Below, piece by piece: positions 23,860 through 29,782 of a stretch of 29,782 nucleotides of DNA. A model generated the notes under the pieces. The model had not been told where the DNA came from. It was given only the letters and a program-made list of their open reading frames with translations, and made no database searches. Each line of letters starts with the position of its first letter. Position 1 is the first letter of the stretch. The position numbers were made by a program, and so were the translations under genes. Source of the DNA: an uncultured bacterium (GTDB taxonomy: Bacteria; Calescibacteriota; Calescibacteriia; Calescibacteriales; Calescibacteriaceae); assembly GCA_938036315.1 (NCBI GenBank), contig CALHPK010000032.1:1-29782 (forward strand). Direction: 5' to 3'.

Positions 23860-26800
23860 ATGATTTTACCAAGGGTGAAGAAATTATCAAGGCTGGTTTT
23901 AATAGCTACTTTCTTATCTTCATGTGCTTCAATTTGTGAGAACATAGAAAGCCCACCCAAGGAGATATTGATATCTGGGAAAGTTAGAGAGGAGTCTCTT
24001 TCTCGGCCTATTTTTGGGGTTAGAGTTAGAATTGAAAGTGGGGATAAAGTTATCGAAACCCAGACGGATGATCTTGGAGTTTTTTCTGCTAAGATTTTCC
24101 TTGATGATATTCGCGACATAAAGATCTCATTTGAGAAATTTGGATTTTCTCAGGCTCACAAGGTAATAGATGAGGATTTTATAAAGAAGTTAAGTACAGG
24201 TTCTTCAATAAGCTTAGATATCTCTATGAATTATTTGGCTGGTAATTATATTTTCAGGCGTCCAGCTTATATGTCGCTCGGTAATGTAGCTTATTTACCG
24301 TCGCCGTCGATGGCAAGTAATTTCCCATTTGTGAGGACAAACTTACCGGAGATTTTAGTTGCGTACAATCAGTTCGGGTTTCCGTCACTTGTTGCTAACT
24401 TATCGCTGGTTTCAAATGAGTTTTCGTATCTATCTTATATAAGCCAATATCCTTTTATTGGGAGATTTTTTGCTCTGGTTCAGCCTTTTGTTTTTCGGAA
24501 TATTTTTGGGCTCGGGGCATTTGGTATATTCTTCAGAGATATTTCTATGAATCAAAGATACGTTATCTTTGATGTCCCCGCTAATGTTTATGTCAGGGTC
24601 CCAAATAGATTGCAGGATTATGCTATACATTTATATTCTCAGGGCTCCAAGTCAATTCCTCTGTACATATACGATGAAAAGATGGGGATGTGGAGAAAAC
24701 TTTTCCTTGACTCGCAATTAGCAGTGGTCCAGGAAAGAGGAAATTTATTTGCCTACCTTTACTCACCCGTTATATCTGATGGTTTCTACGGAGTTGGACA
24801 TATAGCTGATAATAGAAATTTTTGTGTTCACGGACATATAAAATATAGTCCCGGAGATGTTCCAGCAAGAGGACTATATGTTGTAGCTAAATCTGAAAGC
24901 TCATATTTTTATAGTAGGACTGACTCTAAGGGTTACTTTAGGATGGATCTTCCGACCTGTTTTTTTAGCTTGTGTGAAAAATTTGAAGAGTATGAATTTT
25001 TCGCCGGTAATTCTATGGCAAAAGCTCCTGTGTGTGTGAAATTTGCTAACTATTGCCCTGAATATCCAGCTTACAGTTTATTTGTTCAGAATATACTTCA
25101 CCAAGATCTTCAGAAGATTGCCGATGTAAACGTAGATGTTATGGAATCATCCAAGTGCTGGTATATTGGGACCATAAGTATTAGAAAGCCAGAGGAAATA
25201 GATTGTCATCTGAAAGATGAGAACAACAAACCGATCACATCTGCAGTAGTTCTTACATCAGATGGTAGAATACATCCTATAAAAGATGGAGGAAAATTTA
25301 CCATAAGTACATTTGACACCAATGATATCATATCAATATATGCTCAGAATGGGAATAAAATTTTTTCATTCAGATTGACAATGGGTGAGTTACTTCCAAA
25401 TTGTGAGATACGCTTGAAATATTCTGTCGTTTCTTTGGCTGGTAAGATCGTTTTGGATCCAAAAGTTCCAGCAAAAGTCTTTGTGACTGCTGAAGGTAAT
25501 ATCACTAAGGTATCAGAAGATGGAAATTTTAACATTGATATACCAATTGCAGATTGGAGGAAGAATGTAACTTATGTAGTCCTTTCCTATCTTGTTGAAT
25601 TTCCCGATGGCTCAAACGATTTGGTTTCTGAGGTTGTTTATTTAAACTCAGCAGGTAGTTCCTCAGGTAGGATTAAGCTATCGGCTGGGAGAGAGGCTAC
25701 AAGTGAAAATACATCAAGGATTTTTACTTCTGAAGTCGGTAAGGTGGAACTCAAACCGCTTAACCTCAAATATCGGGAGGTTTGTGTTGAAGGAAGGGTA
25801 AAAAATATATTCGCGGATTATTTGCGAGGCATTATAGTTGTTCCCAAAGGTGGTTTACCGACCGTCACAGATGAGGACGGTTACTATAAAGCAGTAGCAA
25901 GGATCAGAGAAGATGAAATTCATATGATCCCCAATTTCATAAGATTTTTGGATATTGTGGGTCAGATTTCTCAAACGTTCGAGTGCGAACTTATCCAAGC
26001 CCCAGTAGACGATTGCGTATGGATTGAGGAAACTTTATTACCTCACCCTGCTATAGGGTATACTCGCTTTATTACTGGGGTTGTTACAACTGCGAAGGGA
26101 AAACCAATAGGTGGGGCTAAGATAGGTACAGATTTTGGCGATGTTACATATTCAGGAGATGACGGACGCTTTCTTATAAGGATTCCGTTATCTGAGGTAG
26201 ATATTTTTTCTGAGTATGCCGGGGTTCGGTTTTATCAGCGTGTGACTTCAGGGGATCACAGTTTTGTCAGCTTTGTGTTTCCTATAGAAGATGCCAAACC
26301 ATTTGTGAGAGTGTATCAGCAAAACGTAACTAATTCTGGAGGGAAGATAAGAGTGAAGTTGGAAATTTCAGATGATTCCGAGTCAGCTACCTACAAAATT
26401 TTGATAGCTGATTGGGGTTACAGAAGTGAAAGGAACATAAACCTTACCAATGGAAAGTTTGTGGAAGAGATAGATATTGATGTCCCGCAAGATGCTAAGT
26501 CTTCAGTTGCTCTTTTTGAGGTTGTTGATAGTTTCGGTAACATAAGCACTGCTACTACTTTTATTTTGGTTGATGCTCCAGATGGACATATGCCTAAGAT
26601 TCTTTGGGTGAGCATAAAGGATGAAATTAAGAAGGGGGCTAAATTTACTGCGTCTGCAGCCATAGAGAGAAGGTTTGGAGATCTACAAAGTTTCTACGTT
26701 CCGGTAGAGTGGACAATTTTGAAGGATGGGATGAAGCTCAATTGGATAGAATCGGTAGATTTTTCGAGAACAGAGATTACTGTGAATGTACCTAAGGATG

Positions 26801-29782
26801 CTCCTGATGGTTTATACGAGATCAGGGCTGAGCTTCCTTGGTGGCAAAGTGTACCTGTTCGCAAATTTGTCAGGATTGCTTCAGAAAGAACACTCTGCAG
26901 AATTGTTGAGAAGAAAAAATTCTACAAAGATAAAGACGGAGATGGTTACGGGGATCCGAGTGACTATATATTCGCAGAGAGTAAGCCCTACGGATATGTC
27001 GATAATCCAGATGATTGCGATGATTCAGATTCGAGTATAAACCCTCAGACAGTTTGGTACAAAGATTTGGATAATGACGAGTATTCGGATGGGGTAAGTC
27101 AGATTGGATGTGAAAGACCAGTAGGGTATAAATTAGCAAGGGAATTGAGGGGGATATCTGGAGACTGTGATGATGCGGAAGCCAAGTTCAATCCATCAAC
27201 AGTATGGTACAAGGATCAAGATAATGACAAGTATTCGGATGGGGTAAGTCGGGTTCAGTGTGAAAGGGTTGTGGGTTTTAAACTTGCTGAAGAACTTATA
27301 GATACAGCGGGAGATTGTGATGATACCAATGCCCTGTTGAACCCCCAGACAGTGTGGTACAAAGACGCAGACTCAGATGGATATTATCCTACTGGAGGAT
27401 CTCAAGTTTCCTGCACTGATCCATACCCTGAGAATTCTACATATGCTGTTTTATCTCCTGGAGATTGTGATGACAATAACGCTAATCTGAATCCTGAGAC
27501 TGTCTGGTTCAAGGATGCTGACTTTGATAATTACTATCCTGTGGGGGGTTCACAGGTCTCCTGCACTGATCCATACCCTGAGAACTCTACATATGCTGTT
27601 TTATCTCCTGGAGATTGCGATGATAATAATGCTAATCTGAATCCTGGGACTATTTGGTACAAAGACGCAGATTCAGATGGATATTATCCTGCGGGAGGAT
27701 CTCAAGTTTCCTGCATTGATCCATATCCTGAAAACTCTACTTATGCTGTTTTATCTCCTAGAGATTGTGATGATTCTGATGCCTCGATTTATCCGGGGGC
27801 TCCCCTGAACTGCAACAACGGACAAGATAATGATTGCTCAGGACAGGTAGAAACTTGGTTTTGGCAAGATCAAGATTCCGATACTTGGACGACATCGGTT
27901 TCGCAATGTGCGAATACGATGCCTGTGGGGTTTACATCGGTTAATAAACCTCTTGATTGTGATGATAACAATCCCATAGTTAATCCAGGGCAAACCGAGG
28001 TATGTGATGGATTTGATAATAATTGTTCCGGAGAGGCTGATGAAGGTTTCCCACCATGTCAGTGTCCGGATTTACAGATTTCATCCTTTGGACTAACCTA
28101 CACATCATTACTGTGGAGTTATCCAAATCTTCCTTCTAATGTTGCCGAGTTTGTCATTGAACGCTCTATGGACGGAGTTTACTTCTCCACAATAAGAGTT
28201 TTACCTTACTCAGTGACTTCATATACAGATAGAATATATACTTCGGGGGGAAGATATATCTATCGCGTCTATGCCAGAAACTCGACGGGAGATGGTCCAC
28301 CTCAAGCACCTAGAAATTGCCCTGCAAAGCAGGTTCCGATTTTTGCATCATCTCTTATTGAAAAATCTATCGGCACTAACTTAACAGATATTGCCTACTC
28401 GATATCTCCCACATATTCGGGTTATATTGTTGCTGGAGCAACATATTTGCAGAAAAAAGATATGAGCGTTATTTTGTTGGATGACAATGGTACTGTGCGG
28501 CTTGTCAGGAGAATAGGAGGTTCTGATGACGAAGAAGCTATGTATGCTCGGCAGACAACTGACGGGGGATACATAATTGTCGGATATACGCAAACTCCGC
28601 AGTTAAGAGCAGCAGGTAAGAAAGATATATTTGTAGTCAAGCTATCTTCAGGTTTTACCAGTCAGTGGACAGCATCAGTTGGTGGTGCGACAGGTGATGA
28701 GGTTGCAAAATACGTATTGCAGGCGTCTGATGGGGGGTATCTTATAGTTGGATACACTGATTCCCCAACTATGTCAAATGGGGGGAAGGATATCTTTGTT
28801 GCTAAGCTCACATATGGGGGAGGCTATCAGTGGTCATCGGTAATAGGTGGAGCTACTGGAGATGAGGAGGGTAACTTTGCTCTTGAGACTTCTGACGGCT
28901 TCATAATTGTAGGGTATACAAATTCTGCGACTCTGAGTTCAGGAGGGAAAGATATTATAGTTGTAAAGATAAATACGTCCGGAAATTTACAGTGGGCAAA
29001 GCGAATTGGTACGGCATCAAACTCAGACGAAGAGGGGAAGTCAGCAGTTTTTTCTCAGGACGGTGGACTTGTGGTTGTTGGAAATTCTGGACAAGATGCT
29101 TATATTGTAAAAATTTCTCCAAGCGGGACATTGGAGTGGTCAAGGACCTTTGGAGGAGATCTTACCAGTTTTGCAAGTTCTGTGACGCTGGCGTTTGATG
29201 GAGGGGGATATATAGTTGTTGGCGGAACTGCTGCAAGCTTTGGTTTTGGTCTGACAGATGTATTTATTGTAGCTGTTGATGAATGGGGTAATATTAGGTG
29301 GGCAAAAGTTGTTGGCGCTAATTTGGAGGACTACGCAAGCTCTGTTCAGCAAAGCTTATACGGAGGAGGATACCTGATTCTGGGAAATACTTATAGCTTT
29401 GGAGCAGGACTGACTGATTTTTTCCTTTTAAAGATAGATAAAGATGGAACATTAGACTGCCATAGTTCATATGTGAATCCTTCTTCTTTCTCCATCATAA
29501 GTAATATCGGGGATATTTCTCCATCTGCTGGGCTAACTTCACCACAATTTACAAAAGGAACAGTTACAATATATCAGTCGCTTGCTACTGATTACGCCCT
29601 GTGTATAACAACTTTTTCAATATCCTGGGGAGGTTCAGGTGCTGAGGAAGTAAGACAGGTGATTGAAACAGATGACCAAAATTTCTTAGTTGTGGGATGG
29701 ACAAATTCTTCTGGAACCTTTGGAAGTTACGATTTTTATGTTGCAAAGATTAGCGCTACCGGAGGAATTCTGTGGCAGAAGA
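23860..29782 (+). CDS. Giant secreted lipoprotein with MopE-like metal-binding repeats, FN3 and beta-propeller repeats (3' end outside the window)
   Basis: The frame is open from ATG 23860 to the right edge, at least 1974 residues. A leader ending LSS-Cys22 is a good lipobox. Several carboxypeptidase-regulatory-like domains follow, near 23950-24180, 24820-24960, 25780-25900 and 26070-26200. From about 26920 to 28060 come Asp/Cys-rich repeats of the MopE-type 'putative metal-binding motif' family: KDxDxDGY, then GDCDDxxAxxNP, ending in EVCDGFDNNCSGEADEGF. An FN3 domain follows (28080-28310). From 28340 on there are at least eight ~50-residue blades of the type DGGYIIVGYT...KDIFVVKL. Calcium or copper binding at the surface is plausible from the family. 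No Shine-Dalgarno precedes the ATG. Confidence 0.85.
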   Translation, partial: MILPRVKKLSRLVLIATFLSSCASICENIESPPKEILISGKVREESLSRPIFGVRVRIESGDKVIETQTDDLGVFSAKIFLDDIRDIKISFEKFGFSQAHKVIDEDFIKKLSTGSSISLDISMNYLAGNYIFRRPAYMSLGNVAYLPSPSMASNFPFVRTNLPEILVAYNQFGFPSLVANLSLVSNEFSYLSYISQYPFIGRFFALVQPFVFRNIFGLGAFGIFFRDISMNQRYVIFDVPANVYVRVPNRLQDYAIHLYSQGSKSIPLYIYDEKMGMWRKLFLDSQLAVVQERGNLFAYLYSPVISDGFYGVGHIADNRNFCVHGHIKYSPGDVPARGLYVVAKSESSYFYSRTDSKGYFRMDLPTCFFSLCEKFEEYEFFAGNSMAKAPVCVKFANYCPEYPAYSLFVQNILHQDLQKIADVNVDVMESSKCWYIGTISIRKPEEIDCHLKDENNKPITSAVVLTSDGRIHPIKDGGKFTISTFDTNDIISIYAQNGNKIFSFRLTMGELLPNCEIRLKYSVVSLAGKIVLDPKVPAKVFVTAEGNITKVSEDGNFNIDIPIADWRKNVTYVVLSYLVEFPDGSNDLVSEVVYLNSAGSSSGRIKLSAGREATSENTSRIFTSEVGKVELKPLNLKYREVCVEGRVKNIFADYLRGIIVVPKGGLPTVTDEDGYYKAVARIREDEIHMIPNFIRFLDIVGQISQTFECELIQAPVDDCVWIEETLLPHPAIGYTRFITGVVTTAKGKPIGGAKIGTDFGDVTYSGDDGRFLIRIPLSEVDIFSEYAGVRFYQRVTSGDHSFVSFVFPIEDAKPFVRVYQQNVTNSGGKIRVKLEISDDSESATYKILIADWGYRSERNINLTNGKFVEEIDIDVPQDAKSSVALFEVVDSFGNISTATTFILVDAPDGHMPKILWVSIKDEIKKGAKFTASAAIERRFGDLQSFYVPVEWTILKDGMKLNWIESVDFSRTEITVNVPKDAPDGLYEIRAELPWWQSVPVRKFVRIASERTLCRIVEKKKFYKDKDGDGYGDPSDYIFAESKPYGYVDNPDDCDDSDSSINPQTVWYKDLDNDEYSDGVSQIGCERPVGYKLARELRGISGDCDDAEAKFNPSTVWYKDQDNDKYSDGVSRVQCERVVGFKLAEELIDTAGDCDDTNALLNPQTVWYKDADSDGYYPTGGSQVSCTDPYPENSTYAVLSPGDCDDNNANLNPETVWFKDADFDNYYPVGGSQVSCTDPYPENSTYAVLSPGDCDDNNANLNPGTIWYKDADSDGYYPAGGSQVSCIDPYPENSTYAVLSPRDCDDSDASIYPGAPLNCNNGQDNDCSGQVETWFWQDQDSDTWTTSVSQCANTMPVGFTSVNKPLDCDDNNPIVNPGQTEVCDGFDNNCSGEADEGFPPCQCPDLQISSFGLTYTSLLWSYPNLPSNVAEFVIERSMDGVYFSTIRVLPYSVTSYTDRIYTSGGRYIYRVYARNSTGDGPPQAPRNCPAKQVPIFASSLIEKSIGTNLTDIAYSISPTYSGYIVAGATYLQKKDMSVILLDDNGTVRLVRRIGGSDDEEAMYARQTTDGGYIIVGYTQTPQLRAAGKKDIFVVKLSSGFTSQWTASVGGATGDEVAKYVLQASDGGYLIVGYTDSPTMSNGGKDIFVAKLTYGGGYQWSSVIGGATGDEEGNFALETSDGFIIVGYTNSATLSSGGKDIIVVKINTSGNLQWAKRIGTASNSDEEGKSAVFSQDGGLVVVGNSGQDAYIVKISPSGTLEWSRTFGGDLTSFASSVTLAFDGGGYIVVGGTAASFGFGLTDVFIVAVDEWGNIRWAKVVGANLEDYASSVQQSLYGGGYLILGNTYSFGAGLTDFFLLKIDKDGTLDCHSSYVNPSSFSIISNIGDISPSAGLTSPQFTKGTVTIYQSLATDYALCITTFSISWGGSGAEEVRQVIETDDQNFLVVGWTNSSGTFGSYDFYVAKISATGGILWQK
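27051..27800 (+). repeat. Five tandem 150-bp (50-residue) units in the giant lipoprotein gene
   Basis: Units begin at 27051, 27201, 27351, 27501 and 27651 with an exact 150-bp period. Each encodes (V/I)W(Y/F)KDxDxDxY, a Cys-containing middle, and GDCDD or RDCDD near the end. Units 1-2 share SDGVSxxxCERxVGxKLA; units 3-5 share GGSQVSC(T/I)DPYPENSTYAVLSP. Long stretches of units 3-5 are nearly identical in DNA. Shorter or diverged relatives flank the array at about 26920 and 27850. Confidence 0.95.
28340..29782 (+). repeat. Beta-propeller-like blade repeats (protein level)
   Basis: Blades of roughly 50-60 residues recur with the pattern GGxxxDE...(S/T)DGGYIIVGYT...GGKDIFVVKL...W. They continue to the edge of the window, separated by one variable insert (about 29450-29620, with Cys residues). 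The DNA of these repeats is much more diverged than that of the 150-bp array. Confidence 0.75.

Noticed and set aside
23709-24119. 136-residue minus-strand frame
   Set aside because: It is antisense to the start of the giant lipoprotein, whose signal peptide and domain content are coherent in the plus frame.
26870-27139. Minus-strand and alternate-frame readings within the repeat region
   Set aside because: They are shadows of the Asp-rich repeats of the plus-strand gene.
27051-27800. CRISPR-like periodicity
   Set aside because: The 150-bp period is in frame, encodes a 50-residue protein repeat without spacers, and lies inside an open coding frame.

Overview
The window reads as part of the chromosome of an AT-rich, diderm (Gram-negative type) bacterium. 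LpxC, an MlaE-type lipid permease, an RND-type adaptor and several lipoprotein-like precursors all imply an outer membrane. The remaining genes are ordinary bacterial housekeeping genes in unusual neighbourhoods: paired ATP synthase b subunits followed by delta but not alpha, rpsF without rpsR or ssb, and L25 without pth. Secreted proteins with MopE-like Asp/Cys repeats, FN3 domains and carboxypeptidase-regulatory-like domains resemble those common in Myxococcota/Deltaproteobacteria-like lineages and in many uncultured phyla. I cannot place the organism more precisely from this sequence alone.

Layout. Bases 1-14412 are all on the plus strand. They hold the end of a PD-(D/E)XK nuclease/AAA protein, atpF'-atpF-atpH, pyrG, a Clp1/Grc3-like P-loop kinase overlapping pyrG, tRNA-Thr(CGT), an RND-type adaptor, dprA, L25, recJ, a WbqC-family protein, purF, an FN3-like lipoprotein, rpsF with an N-terminal extension, and an mlaE-like permease. 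Two minus-strand genes follow: a SufT/MIP18-type Fe-S protein and a small SRPBCC/DUF2505-like protein. A T/C-rich divergent region leads to a plus-strand 1004-residue secreted protein, hflX and an unknown exported protein. A minus-strand pair, lpxC then a nitrilase-like lipoprotein, follows. The rest of the window is one very large secreted lipoprotein gene (from 23860) that is still open at the right edge.

How the parts relate. Energy (ATP synthase stator), nucleotide synthesis (PyrG, PurF), DNA processing (DprA, RecJ) and ribosome functions (L25, S6, HflX) are interleaved with envelope genes (LpxC, MlaE, adaptor, lipoproteins). There is no phage, transposase, CRISPR or defence island.

The points I find most worth a second look are these. 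(1) The nitrilase-like lipoprotein has Ser where the catalytic Cys should be. (2) A Clp1-type polynucleotide kinase homologue lies in a bacterial operon beside a tRNA gene. (3) The giant surface protein carries five exactly 150-bp repeats, three of them with a mosaic of near-identical segments. (4) TAnnnT boxes lie 7-9 nt before at least six start codons that lack a Shine-Dalgarno sequence, suggesting leaderless mRNAs. (5) Short 14-15 bp tandem duplications recur at gene edges.
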